64,000 nucleotides of DNA from positions 1,024,581 through 1,088,580 of the forward strand of contig NZ_LN831279.1 of the NCBI RefSeq assembly GCF_900069005.2. Reading direction: 5' to 3'. The notes under the pieces were generated by a model. It saw only the letters and a program-made list of their open reading frames with translations. It had not been told where the DNA came from and did no database searches. Positions within the stretch are counted from its first letter, which is position 1. Each line of letters begins with the position of its first letter. The position numbers and the translations under genes are program-made. This document shows, piece by piece, positions 45,124 to 53,847 of the stretch. The stretch comes from Paenibacillus sp. GM2 (GTDB lineage Bacteria > Bacillota > Bacilli > Paenibacillales > Paenibacillaceae).

Positions 45124-45137
45124 TGGAAACGCTTTCT
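45124..45137. promoter_or_regulatory. Candidate cre (CcpA) site in the sugar importer leader
   Basis: TGGAAACGCTTTCT matches the cre consensus (TGWAANCGNTNWCA) in all but two positions. It lies just upstream of the GGAGGAGGG ribosome binding site, a position suited to roadblock repression when glucose is present. Confidence 0.6.
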
Positions 45138-45154
45138 ATGGAGGAGGGATACAG

Positions 45155-46588
45155 ATGGGGAAAGCAACTCGTAAATGGGGACTCCTATCACTAACGCTTT
45201 TGTTAGCGATGACGGTTGGCTGTTCCGGTTCAAGTCCGGGTTCAGGCACAACGTCAAATGACAAGGGCAATGCAGAGGCTCCGGTGAAGGAAGGCAGCGA
45301 CAAAGGGACAACGGCGACTGCCAAGAAGACGATTACGATTACCTATCGCGACGATGGTATTGGTGAAAAAGGAGTTTTGTACCAATGGATTAAAGATGTG
45401 GCTTCAAGGTATCCAAATCAGGAGGTAGAGATCAAACCTACACCGATTCAGGCATCGGAAGGGGACTATTTTGCTAAAATCGCCCTGGCCCTCAAATCGA
45501 AAGATACGGCCCCGGATATCGTCACAGAGGATACGTTTATGCTGAATTCGGATGCTAGCGCGGGGTTCCTCGAACCGCTCGATGAGCGATTGAAAGGCTG
45601 GGAGGATTGGAGCAACGGTTCGTTTATCGAAGCTATGAAGAAGGGCGTTACCGCTAGCGATGGAAAAATATATGGTGTTCCTTACAATACGGATTCAAGG
45701 GGACTTTGGTATAACAAGGAGATCTTTAAGTCGGTGGGACTTCCAGAAGATTGGAACCCCAAAACATGGGAAGAAGTTCTGTCGGCTGCCAGAGTCATCA
45801 AAGAAAAAGCGGGCAGCGATGTCGTGCCTATCTGGATGAACATGGGGAAAGCGACGGGGGAAGCAACCTCGATGCAAACCTACGAAATGCTGCTGTATGG
45901 AACAGGGGAACGACTATATGATGAAGCAAGCGGTAAATGGATCGTGAAAAGTGAAGGAATCACCGAAGCGTTATCTTTTATTGAGACGATTATAAAGGAA
46001 AAGCTGGGACCGCCGCTATCCAAAGTATTGAACGGGCAGGCCGGCAATACAGCAACTCGGGAATACTTGCCAAAAGGCAAGCTTGGCATATTGTTGGACG
46101 GATCGTGGATTACAGGCAACTATCTGGATAATGGAGCGGCTCCGTGGCCGGAATACAAAGATGTCCTTGGATTTGCGCCGATGCCTACGAACAACGGGCA
46201 GGCTCCAGGTTCGATTACGCTCGCAGGAGGCTGGGCTCTGTCCATTCCAGCCAACGCACAGCATAAGGATGAAGCCTGGGACTTTATCCAATTTGCTCTA
46301 AATAAGGAGAACACTCAAAAGCTGGTTATAGCGTCCGGGAATATAACGGTGCGGGCTGATGTGGGCAAAGATGCTGAATATACGAAAATGCCATTTAACG
46401 AAATTGCAACGGAATATTTGAAAAACGCAGAATTCAGACCAGCCCAGGATAAATATCCGGAAGTGTCGACACAAATTCAAACGATGGTTGAATCGGTTGC
46501 CTCGGGTACTTCCGCTGCAGATGCTGCTCAAAAGTATACGCAAGACGTCACCCGAATTGTCGGTCAGGATCATATCCTGGAAAAATAA
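45155..46588 (+). CDS. Sugar ABC transporter solute-binding lipoprotein
   Basis: About 477 residues. Start ATG 45155 behind GGAGGAGGG; lipobox LLAMTVGC with acylated Cys near residue 23, then a Ser/Gly/Thr linker. Family 1 carbohydrate-binding features: PDIVTEDTF, DGKIYGVPYNTDSRGLWYNKEIFK, GKLGILLDGSW and LAGGWALSIPA. Delivers an unknown sugar, possibly an oligosaccharide, to the two permeases downstream. No glycosidase adjoins; whether it feeds the mannosidases is speculation. Confidence 0.92.
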   Translation: MGKATRKWGLLSLTLLLAMTVGCSGSSPGSGTTSNDKGNAEAPVKEGSDKGTTATAKKTITITYRDDGIGEKGVLYQWIKDVASRYPNQEVEIKPTPIQASEGDYFAKIALALKSKDTAPDIVTEDTFMLNSDASAGFLEPLDERLKGWEDWSNGSFIEAMKKGVTASDGKIYGVPYNTDSRGLWYNKEIFKSVGLPEDWNPKTWEEVLSAARVIKEKAGSDVVPIWMNMGKATGEATSMQTYEMLLYGTGERLYDEASGKWIVKSEGITEALSFIETIIKEKLGPPLSKVLNGQAGNTATREYLPKGKLGILLDGSWITGNYLDNGAAPWPEYKDVLGFAPMPTNNGQAPGSITLAGGWALSIPANAQHKDEAWDFIQFALNKENTQKLVIASGNITVRADVGKDAEYTKMPFNEIATEYLKNAEFRPAQDKYPEVSTQIQTMVESVASGTSAADAAQKYTQDVTRIVGQDHILEK

Positions 46589-46596
46589 ATAGCTCC

Positions 46597-46637
46597 GCAT
46601 GCCTGCGCTTAGCTGTAATTTGCGAAGTGCGGGCATG
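46597..46637 (+). other. Intercistronic hairpin between binding protein and permease genes
   Basis: CATGCC...GCGC / GTGCGGGCATG imperfect stem without a T-run; such hairpins often keep binding-protein mRNA more abundant than permease mRNA. Confidence 0.5.
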
Positions 46638-46672
46638 TGGTGTCTCATTCATCCGAGAAAGGAGAAACATTC

Positions 46673-47563
46673 ATGAGCGTCGTCTCTATCCCGTCCCGGA
46701 CATTACGAAGAAAAAATTGGACATGGCTTTATTTTCTGCTGCCATCCATTGCGATAATGCTGCTGTTTTTTATCTATCCGATCCTGCTGACGTTTTTTTA
46801 TTCTTTCACGAATCTGGCATTAACCGGAGAGGCAGCCAAAGAGCTGAAATTTGTTGGACTTGCTAATTACACCCGAATGTTTCATGACCCTACGGTCAGA
46901 ATCAGTATTTGGAATACATTGGTTTTCTTGATCGGCTCTGCGGTGATTGGTCAGCAGGTGCTTGGTTTTCTAATCGCTTTGCTCATGAAACATAAAAATA
47001 AGACGTTTCGGCGTTTTATAGGTACGATTGTGTTGGCCGGGTGGGTTACGCCTGAAATTGTGTGCGCCCTTTGTTTGTATAGTTTTTTTGGCGATGAAGG
47101 GACACTGAATATGATTTTATCCCTTTTTGCTATTCCTCAGGTTACCTGGCTGTTTACCGTTCCGATGTTAGCTATTGTTTTGGGGAATATCTGGCATGGA
47201 ACCGCCTTTTCTATGATTGTCTTTCAGGCGGCGCTTGATAATGTGCCAAGCGAGATCGAAGAGGCTGCGGTCGTGGACGGTGCATCGAAACTGCAAATAT
47301 TATTTCGGATTACAATTCCTTATATCAAGCAGACGATCACCACCAATATGATGCTTGTTACGCTGCAGACGCTGGGCGTGTTTGGACTCATCTATGCTAT
47401 GACAGGGGGCGGCCCGGGAACCAAAACGACGACATTGCCGATTTTTATGTACAACCAGGCTTTTGTGAATTATCAGCTTGGTTATGGCACGGCGATTTCA
47501 CTCCTTCTACTGCTCCTGGGGATCGTGCTCAGTCTGTTCTATATCCGTTCGTTAAAAGAGTAA
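46673..47563 (+). CDS. Sugar ABC transporter permease 1 (MalF/UgpA type)
   Basis: 296 residues with six membrane helices. Start ATG 46673 behind AAAGGAG. The ATPase-contact EAA loop is intact (SEIEEAAVVDGASKLQILFRITIPYI). First of two permeases immediately after the binding-protein gene; 12 nt before the next. No ATP-binding subunit is encoded, so a shared MsmX-like ATPase elsewhere is expected. Confidence 0.93.
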   Translation: MSVVSIPSRTLRRKNWTWLYFLLPSIAIMLLFFIYPILLTFFYSFTNLALTGEAAKELKFVGLANYTRMFHDPTVRISIWNTLVFLIGSAVIGQQVLGFLIALLMKHKNKTFRRFIGTIVLAGWVTPEIVCALCLYSFFGDEGTLNMILSLFAIPQVTWLFTVPMLAIVLGNIWHGTAFSMIVFQAALDNVPSEIEEAAVVDGASKLQILFRITIPYIKQTITTNMMLVTLQTLGVFGLIYAMTGGGPGTKTTTLPIFMYNQAFVNYQLGYGTAISLLLLLLGIVLSLFYIRSLKE

Positions 47564-47575
47564 AGGGGACTTCGC

Positions 47576-48409
47576 ATGAATACGATACAGCGCAAGCTTA
47601 TATATCGCATCCTTCCGTATGCCATTTTATCGTTGATAGGGATTTGTTTTCTGCTGCCGCTTCTATGGGTGCTGGTGGCATCCGTTGATCTCAATGCGAT
47701 GCAATCTCTAAAAATGCCCAAGCAGTTAACGATGATAAATTATGTAGATGTGCTTACCAGCCCTGAGAATCAACGTTCTTTTGTCATTGGTCTCTTGATG
47801 TCTTTGGGTCAAGCCGCTATCGTGGTTGTGCTGGCGCTATTGGCGGCTTATCCGTTGTCTCGTTACCAGCTGAAGTTTAAGAAGCCGTTTATGCTCACCA
47901 TTCTCTTTATGACCTCGCTGCCTATTACGGCTGTGATGGTACCGGTGTATCAGCTGTTTCTGAGCCTCAAACTGTATGACAATGTTTTTGGGGTTGTGCT
48001 CTTTTATGTAGCTTCTTCTATGCCTTATGGCATCTGGATGACTAAAAATTTTATGGATTCCGTTCCCGAAGATTTGGAGGAAGCGGCGTGGGTAGATGGC
48101 GCATCCGTGTTCACTAGTATACGAAAAATCATCGCCCCCCTGATGGTGCCCGGGATTTGTACAGTAGCCATCTTTACGTTCTCTGGGAGCTGGGGCAATT
48201 TCTTCGTTCCATACATTTTGCTGCAAACTCCGGAGAATTTCCCTGCCTCCTTGAAACTGTACCAGTTTTTTGGCCAATACGGCATGGTCGATTACGGACG
48301 ATTAGCTTCATTTTCTGTGCTTTACGCGATCCCGTCGATCGTGCTGTACATCCTTTCTCAGCGATTTATGTCCAAAGGGTTCAGCATGCAGGGGGGGACG
48401 AAGGGGTGA
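47576..48409 (+). CDS. Sugar ABC transporter permease 2 (MalG/UgpE type)
   Basis: 277 residues with six membrane helices; EAA loop PEDLEEAAWVDGASVFTSIRKIIAPL. Typical C-terminal partner of MalF-type permeases, ending ILSQRFMSKGFSMQGGTKG. Last gene of the importer operon. Confidence 0.93.
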   Translation: MNTIQRKLIYRILPYAILSLIGICFLLPLLWVLVASVDLNAMQSLKMPKQLTMINYVDVLTSPENQRSFVIGLLMSLGQAAIVVVLALLAAYPLSRYQLKFKKPFMLTILFMTSLPITAVMVPVYQLFLSLKLYDNVFGVVLFYVASSMPYGIWMTKNFMDSVPEDLEEAAWVDGASVFTSIRKIIAPLMVPGICTVAIFTFSGSWGNFFVPYILLQTPENFPASLKLYQFFGQYGMVDYGRLASFSVLYAIPSIVLYILSQRFMSKGFSMQGGTKG

Positions 48410-48473
48410 AGAATGGTTTAGCACAAAGTTGAACTTTACACCATCAAATAGACGATACCCAAATAGAAATGTT

Positions 48474-48513
48474 GGGCCTTTGTCCGGAACTCCATGGGCA
48501 GCGGCCTTTTTGT
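48474..48513 (+). terminator. Possible terminator of the sugar importer operon
   Basis: Weak GGCC...GGCC and TGTCC/GGGCA pairings followed by T5; a TATTGC-TT-GCAATA palindrome lies just beyond. Remainder of 48410-48628 shows nothing else. Confidence 0.4.
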
Positions 48514-48628
48514 ATTGCTTGCAATACATCATCTTTGAAACAGAATATAACCAGCCCTGCCGCTTTCTAGCTTCGTCTTTCTTATGTTCTGGGCGATTTC
48601 CAATTCAGGAAACCGCCCCAAAGTGTAT

Positions 48629-50065
48629 CTAAGACTTATTGTTTATTGTTAGTATCTTCGCTTTCCTGGTCACCTTATTGGTTAAGAAGAGGGAAGGAAT
48701 GAACATGACCAATGTCAAGGCACTGGAAACCAAAAAGGCAGCATGATAAGCGGACGTTAGATTAGAAAGACTGGGTTCCAAATGATTCATTTGCTGGGCT
48801 ACAATGGTCGCTAATAATGCTGAACCAAACGCCCCGCCAATATTTTGGATAATACGCGTCGCAATACTGGCTTGAGGTATTTGATTTTTGGAAAGACCGG
48901 TATAAGAATCCGTCATGATTGGAATCGTGATTCCGCCCACACCCATTCCGCGAATAAATAGAACAACCGCCATGACCCCGTAGTTTGTGTTTTGTGTGAA
49001 CCAAAGGAACGGTATTGTTCCAATCAAAGTAATGACGATCGCGATCATCACCACGATTTTTGCTCCAAATTTATCTATCATTTTTCCGATCACCGGCCTC
49101 GCCACCAGCATGCCCAGTCCCTGCGGAATGAGGGAAAGGCCTGTGAGAACTACGGAGTCATTTCTAATATTTTGGAAGAATAAAGGCAGAAGCAGCATAG
49201 CTCCGTTCGTTCCAATTCCGGCTAAGACCAATGAGATAATAGATGCAGAGAAGCTTCTATATTTAAACAGGTTTAAAGGAACCACGACCTTCTTCGGTTT
49301 TGAAAATGCGTAAATGACATAAACTACCGTCAAAATTACACCTATGATAATAAACGCAATGGCTTTCGCATTGCCGAATCCAGAGCCCGATGCTGCTTGG
49401 GTAATTCCATAAATATAGCTGACTGAAAGAGCACCTAACACGATGATGCCGAACCCATCAAGCTTGGCTTGTTTATTGGCAGCAGGAAAGCTGGGCAGCT
49501 TTTTATAAATAAAGTATAATGCAATCACTCCAAACGGAATGTTTACAAAGAAAATCCAGCGCCAAGAGAAATATTCGACAATGCCCCCACCGATGACTGG
49601 CCCTAATATAGGTCCAAGAATAATAGGCAAACCAACAATAGACATCAATTTCCCCATGTTTTCTTGTCCGGCTGCTTTAACTAGTAATGTGGTTAATAAC
49701 GGGATAATCAGTCCGGCACTAAAACCTTGAATCAGACGGAAAGCAATTAGGCTTTCGATACTCCAGGAAATACCTGAAAGGATGGAGCTTATTAAAAATA
49801 GCAATTCAGCCGCTAAATAAATATGTTTTCCATCAAACCTGTTGATGAGCCATCCGGAAAAGGGAACGGCAATCGCTGTTGCCAGGACATAACCGGTAAT
49901 GACCCATTGAATAGTATCAAGCGAGCTATGAAAGTCATAAGCAAATTGATTGACTGCAATGTTTACCATCGTTGTATCGAGCATGGGTGCAACGGCACCA
50001 AGAACAAGAATCAGCGCCATGCGGATCAGTTCTTTTGGCAGCTTCTCTTCCATTTTTGTTGTCAT
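48629..50065 (-). CDS. DHA2-family (EmrB/QacA) multidrug efflux transporter
   Basis: About 478 residues, predicted 14 helices. Landmarks: LDTTMVNIAVNQ in helix 1, motif A-like GWLINRFDGKHIY and motif C GPILGPVIGGGIVEYFSWRWIFFVNIPFG. Exports drugs or other amphiphiles using the proton gradient. Start ATG 50065 (or GTG 50077) behind AAGGAG. Divergent from a TetR gene with two operators between them, the usual repressor-pump arrangement. Confidence 0.92.
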   Translation of the reverse strand: MTTKMEEKLPKELIRMALILVLGAVAPMLDTTMVNIAVNQFAYDFHSSLDTIQWVITGYVLATAIAVPFSGWLINRFDGKHIYLAAELLFLISSILSGISWSIESLIAFRLIQGFSAGLIIPLLTTLLVKAAGQENMGKLMSIVGLPIILGPILGPVIGGGIVEYFSWRWIFFVNIPFGVIALYFIYKKLPSFPAANKQAKLDGFGIIVLGALSVSYIYGITQAASGSGFGNAKAIAFIIIGVILTVVYVIYAFSKPKKVVVPLNLFKYRSFSASIISLVLAGIGTNGAMLLLPLFFQNIRNDSVVLTGLSLIPQGLGMLVARPVIGKMIDKFGAKIVVMIAIVITLIGTIPFLWFTQNTNYGVMAVVLFIRGMGVGGITIPIMTDSYTGLSKNQIPQASIATRIIQNIGGAFGSALLATIVAQQMNHLEPSLSNLTSAYHAAFLVSSALTLVMFIPSLFLTNKVTRKAKILTINNKS

Positions 50066-50090
50066 CCAGGTTTGCACACTCCTTCAAAAT

Positions 50091-50109
50091 AAGATGCAAT
50101 TTGTATCTT
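50091..50109. promoter_or_regulatory. TetR-type operator 1 of the efflux pair
   Basis: AAGATGCAATTTGTATCTT, near-perfect 19-bp palindrome. Confidence 0.8.
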
Positions 50110-50137
50110 GCTTTAGGAGTATACACCCGAATTAAAT

Positions 50138-50156
50138 AAAGTACAATATGTACCTT
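50138..50156. promoter_or_regulatory. TetR-type operator 2 of the efflux pair
   Basis: AAAGTACAATATGTACCTT, same 19-bp pattern 47 bp from operator 1. Confidence 0.8.
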
Positions 50157-50202
50157 AAAATATGTTAAAATAATGGATAGTAATGAAGCGGGAGGATCTA
50201 CC

Positions 50203-50802
50203 ATGGTAAATGAACGAAGACGCGGCGAAGAGTTAGAAGAGGCCATTCTCGAGGCGGCCTACGAAATTATTCATAAATCAGGTTATGAAAGTATGACATT
50301 TCAAAATGTGGCAAAACAGGCGGAAACCAGTCGTACAGTTATCTATCGTCGTTATGAGACGCAGGTCGATCTGCTGCATGCTTTGGTAAGTTATAAATCC
50401 AGACAGGTGATTGGCGGAGATATGATTGATCTGGTCCGGGATCAAGGAAGTTTGCGTCAGGATTTATTAAGTGTTGTCGAAATTTATCAGCAATTTTTTG
50501 AAACCATAAGTTCAGAGGTTCTTAGTGCGACTTTATTGGTGTTAAGTCAGAAGAATGAGAGTGTCAGAGAATGGTTAAGAGGTGCGCGTAACAGCAATAT
50601 GCAGGTCATGAAGAAGGTCGAAGGTTTTGCCAAAAAACGAGGAGAGATACAACATGATTTTACAACCATGCAAATGAGTTTGCCCTTTGATTTTTTACGG
50701 GTTGAAAATATAATTCGTGGTGGAGCTGTAACGAAGGAGTATCAGATCCAATTGGTCGATGAGGTCCTTTTACCGATTTTCTCGGGACAAGCCCAATTAT
50801 AA
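50203..50802 (+). CDS. TetR/AcrR-family repressor of the efflux transporter
   Basis: About 199 residues. N-terminal TetR helix-turn-helix (LEEAILEAAYEIIHKSGYESMTFQNVAKQAETSRTVIYRRYETQVDLL; residues about 10-57), C-terminal all-helical ligand domain. ATG 50203 behind GGGAGG. Divergent from the pump gene; the paired 19-bp palindromes are the presumed operators. Confidence 0.9.
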   Translation: MVNERRRGEELEEAILEAAYEIIHKSGYESMTFQNVAKQAETSRTVIYRRYETQVDLLHALVSYKSRQVIGGDMIDLVRDQGSLRQDLLSVVEIYQQFFETISSEVLSATLLVLSQKNESVREWLRGARNSNMQVMKKVEGFAKKRGEIQHDFTTMQMSLPFDFLRVENIIRGGAVTKEYQIQLVDEVLLPIFSGQAQL

Positions 50803-50809
50803 TAGAGGT

Positions 50810-51105
50810 TGTTCCAAGGTCCGTTTTTGAAGTATCCAGGCATCAAATTTTGAATTCAGCCGGGCCTAGGCAAATGGAATACCAAGTTATGTTTCTTGCG
50901 GACACATCTCAGGGCTCGTGCTTCAAAACAAGCTATGCCAAATGCCAAATACAGATGCCATATGCATATGCACATGCTTCCGTGGTTGTTTTCTATGAAA
51001 ACGTGTAGCTCCATCCTCGACCCCTGGCTCTATCCTACTGGGTATTTTGGAAAAACGAACATCAGAAGCATAAGCTTCGGTGCTGCACACGGGAGTTTCT
51101 GTACA
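50810..51105 (-). repeat. TIR element D, degraded copy
   Basis: On the minus strand it shares with copies A-C the blocks CACCGAAGCTTATGCTTC, TCGTTTTTCCAAAATAC-type sequence, GAGCCAGGGGTCGAGG and the hairpin CGTTTTC-ATA-GAAAAC. The outer ends are decayed (GTTCCAAGGTCC instead of GTTCAAAAAGGTC). Confidence 0.6.
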
Positions 51106-51236
51106 TGTACTAATAAAGGGCTGGCGGTCAGTTTTTCTTTTTTGATCACTTGGGACATATGTCCTTCCCCGGATGCTCCAATCTGATTTTAAATAATAAC
51201 ATAGTGAATCGATAATTAGGGTTGGGGGAGCGAGAG

Positions 51237-51662
51237 ATGGCAGGAATCATATTTGCATTGTTAGGCGGAGCGCTTATTACGCTGCAAGGCGTGGCGAACT
51301 CCCGGATCAGTCAAGATATCGGCACTTGGCAAGCGGCGACGATTACCCAGTTCACCGGATTTTTGCTGGCTTTTCTTCTTCTGCTTATCGTCCGGGACGG
51401 ACTGTGGAGAAGGGTGAGGCAAGTGAAGCCGCTCTATTTGACTAGTGGAGCCTTGGCGGCAATCATCATTTCCGGCAATATCACGTCCATTCATCACATC
51501 GGCGTTACATTGACAATAGCCGTCGTATTGATTGCTCAGCTAGGTATAACCTTTATAATCGACAGCAGGGGATGGTTCGGGGTAGTGAAGCAAAAGATGA
51601 AGCTATCGCACTTCATAGGCATCGCGATGATGGTCGCCGGTGTGATCATCATGAAGATGTAA
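51237..51662 (+). CDS. YdcZ-family DMT transporter, subunit 1
   Basis: 141 residues with four to five helices; DUF606/YdcZ signatures FALLGGALITLQGVANSRIS near the start and ITFIIDSRGWFGV plus AGVIIMKM at the end. ATG 51237 behind GGGGGAGC. Small DMT proteins of this kind are often encoded as pairs; a second copy follows the Crp gene, so the two may form a heteromeric transporter. Substrate unknown. Confidence 0.85.
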   Translation: MAGIIFALLGGALITLQGVANSRISQDIGTWQAATITQFTGFLLAFLLLLIVRDGLWRRVRQVKPLYLTSGALAAIIISGNITSIHHIGVTLTIAVVLIAQLGITFIIDSRGWFGVVKQKMKLSHFIGIAMMVAGVIIMKM

Positions 51663-51688
51663 TTTTGCAGTAGAGGGGAGGGCATGTG

Positions 51689-52390
51689 ATGAAAGAGATT
51701 AAGGATCGTGAGCAACTGGCTCACTATATGCAGATACATCAGATTGCCTCGACATTTAACGCGAATATCATGCCGCATTTGACCCTTTACAGCTATGATC
51801 AGGGGGAACACATCTGCTCGCAGGGCGATCCTGCCGAGTACTTGTACGTTCTAGTAAAAGGGAAGGTGAAGGTTCATAACACCTCAGCGGAAGGAAAGGC
51901 GCTGATCATATCGTTCAAAACAGCGCTGGAGGTGATTGGGGATATTGAATATGTGCAAGGGATCGACTTTATGAATTCGGTCGAGGCTGTATCGTCTATT
52001 CATTTGATTGCTGTTCACAATCGCTGGCTGCATCAATACGGAGCCAATGACGCAGAGCTGCTTCGTTTTCTGCTCAAGATCATTACGACGAAGTTTTGCA
52101 CGAAATCCGATTCATTAAACTTTAATCTGATGTATCCGGTGGAGGCGCGCTTGGCCAGTTATCTCTTATCCATGTCGTATGACGATTCAGATCCGCGATT
52201 TAATGGTCAGCTCAGTACGGTCAGCTTGCGGGATGTAGCCAACTTTCTCGGGACCAGCTATAGACACCTAAACCGGGTTATCCATAAATTTTGCGAAGAG
52301 GGCTTGGTTGAACGCAATCGCGGATTTATTTATGTGAAGGATCGGGAACGATTGCGTGCATTGGCAGGTCATAATATATATGAGACATGA
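51689..52390 (+). CDS. Crp/Fnr-family regulator (YeiL-like)
   Basis: About 233 residues. N-terminal cyclic-nucleotide-binding-like beta roll (EHICSQGDPAEYLYVLVKGKVKVH), dimerisation helix and C-terminal HTH_Crp (VSLRDVANFLGTSYRHLNRVIHKFCEEGLVE). The roll has one Cys (CSQG) but no Fnr-type Cys cluster. GTG 51686 or ATG 51689 behind GAGGGGAGGG. Sandwiched between two YdcZ genes in one transcript, so it probably controls them. Confidence 0.9.
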   Translation: MKEIKDREQLAHYMQIHQIASTFNANIMPHLTLYSYDQGEHICSQGDPAEYLYVLVKGKVKVHNTSAEGKALIISFKTALEVIGDIEYVQGIDFMNSVEAVSSIHLIAVHNRWLHQYGANDAELLRFLLKIITTKFCTKSDSLNFNLMYPVEARLASYLLSMSYDDSDPRFNGQLSTVSLRDVANFLGTSYRHLNRVIHKFCEEGLVERNRGFIYVKDRERLRALAGHNIYET

Positions 52391-52402
52391 GAGGAGAAGC
52401 TT

Positions 52403-52882
52403 ATGATTGCAGGCTTGATATTGGCACTTCTTGCTGGCTCGCTTGTGGGGATTCAAAATGTATTTAACAGCAAAGTGAATGAGGGCGTGGGCATATGGAC
52501 GACAACGGTGATCGTGCTTGCCATGGGATTTTTCGCTTCCTTCAGTATTGGCCTGGCTGTGGAAGGCAGGCAGTTGTTCGATTGGTCTAATATGAAGACG
52601 TGGTACTGGTTCAGCGGCATTATTGGGGTAGGTGTGGTTCTTTCGGTGGTACAGGGAGTGAAGCGGCTTGGTCCGACGTTTGCGATCTCGATCGTGATGG
52701 CGTCCCAGATCGGTATTGCTTTGTTGTTCGACTCACTGGGACTGCTTGGCTTGGATAAGGTTCTTTTTACGGGGAAACAAGCTATCGGGGTGCTGGTCAT
52801 CGTTGGCGGCATTATCATATTTAAGACAGGTGACCGGCGCAGAGATAACCGCAATACGGTTCGGAGCCGGCGGGCTGCTTAA
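52403..52882 (+). CDS. YdcZ-family DMT transporter, subunit 2
   Basis: 159 residues, same family as 51237-51662: LLAGSLVGIQNVFNSKVNEGVG and IALLFDSLGLLGLD, VGGIIIFKTG. Twelve nt after the crp stop, ATG behind GAGAGGAG. A basic tail (GDRRRDNRNTVRSRRAA) follows the last helix. Confidence 0.85.
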   Translation: MIAGLILALLAGSLVGIQNVFNSKVNEGVGIWTTTVIVLAMGFFASFSIGLAVEGRQLFDWSNMKTWYWFSGIIGVGVVLSVVQGVKRLGPTFAISIVMASQIGIALLFDSLGLLGLDKVLFTGKQAIGVLVIVGGIIIFKTGDRRRDNRNTVRSRRAA

Positions 52883-52932
52883 GAAGATATATAATAATAA
52901 CCTAGGTAGAGAATTTGGGATTGGAGAGAATC

Positions 52933-53637
52933 ATGATGAAGGCTTATCGGACATTATTATTTGACGTAGATGATACATTATTGGACTTTAAGGCAGCGGA
53001 AAGACTGGCATTGCGCTTATTATTCGAGGAACAGCAGATGGAGCTTACGGAAGAAATCGAAGCGCATTATGAACACGTGAATCAGGGGTTATGGAGGGCC
53101 TTTGAAGAGGGGCGTATCGATCGCCATGAAGTCGTAAACACTCGATTTGCTCTGCTATTGAAGGAGTATGGGCATGAAGTGGATGGCGTTCTGCTAGAGC
53201 AGCGATATCGCAGTTATCTGGAGCAGGGGCATCAGCTTATCGACGGGGCCCTGGAATTAATTTCGGCACTGCAAGGCGGGTATGACCTGCACATCGTGAC
53301 GAACGGCGTGTCGAAGACACAGGATCGCCGGCTTCGTGATTCAGGTCTGCATCCGATGTTTACGAATATTTTTGTATCGGAGGATACGGGTTATCAGAAA
53401 CCGATGAAAGAGTTCTTTGATTATGTGTTCGCCCGCATTCCTGATTTTAACCCGCAGCGGGCATTAATTATCGGAGATTCGTTAAGCTCGGATATTAAGG
53501 GCGGACAGCTGGCAGGTATGGATACATGCTGGTACAATCCCATAGGAAAAGAGAATAATACGGATATCGTTCCAACCTATGAAATTCGTACACTTCAGGA
53601 GTTATATCAGATATTAGGGATACAGAGAGCTAGATAA
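52933..53637 (+). CDS. YjjG-family HAD nucleotidase
   Basis: About 234 residues. HAD motifs: I LLFDVDDTLLDFKA, II HIVTNGV, III GYQKPMKEFF, IV IIGDSLSSDIKGG. YjjG-type enzymes hydrolyse non-canonical pyrimidine nucleotides. ATG 52933 or 52936 behind GGAGAG. Fifty nt after the YdcZ operon and ending at a strong terminator. Confidence 0.9.
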   Translation: MMKAYRTLLFDVDDTLLDFKAAERLALRLLFEEQQMELTEEIEAHYEHVNQGLWRAFEEGRIDRHEVVNTRFALLLKEYGHEVDGVLLEQRYRSYLEQGHQLIDGALELISALQGGYDLHIVTNGVSKTQDRRLRDSGLHPMFTNIFVSEDTGYQKPMKEFFDYVFARIPDFNPQRALIIGDSLSSDIKGGQLAGMDTCWYNPIGKENNTDIVPTYEIRTLQELYQILGIQRAR

Positions 53638-53664
53638 AATTACGAATACTTTTGTGAAAATAAA

Positions 53665-53704
53665 AGAGAGCGCGATAAGGAACGATTCCAATCGCGCTCT
53701 TTTT
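53665..53704 (+). terminator. Terminator after the yjjG-like gene
   Basis: AGAGCGCGAT/ATCGCGCTCT stem then T5. Confidence 0.95.
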
Positions 53705-53797
53705 GCCGATCTGTTGGAGAGGCAGATCGAGTCAGGGCTTGGATAACTCATAGAGAAGTCACCTCTTTCCTCCACGCATAATTTGTGTTATTATATT

Positions 53798-53814
53798 ACC
53801 GACAGACAGTCGGT
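53798..53814. promoter_or_regulatory. TetR-type operator ACCGAC-N5-GTCGGT
   Basis: Perfect 17-bp palindrome 33 bp before the TetR start, overlapping the likely promoter. Confidence 0.8.
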
Positions 53815-53847
53815 CTACAAGCTTTTTTAATCAAGGAGGTGCAGCAA

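Noticed and set aside
50896..51186. 96-codon plus-strand open frame in element D
   Set aside because: Lies inside a dispersed repeat, no ribosome binding site and no protein features.
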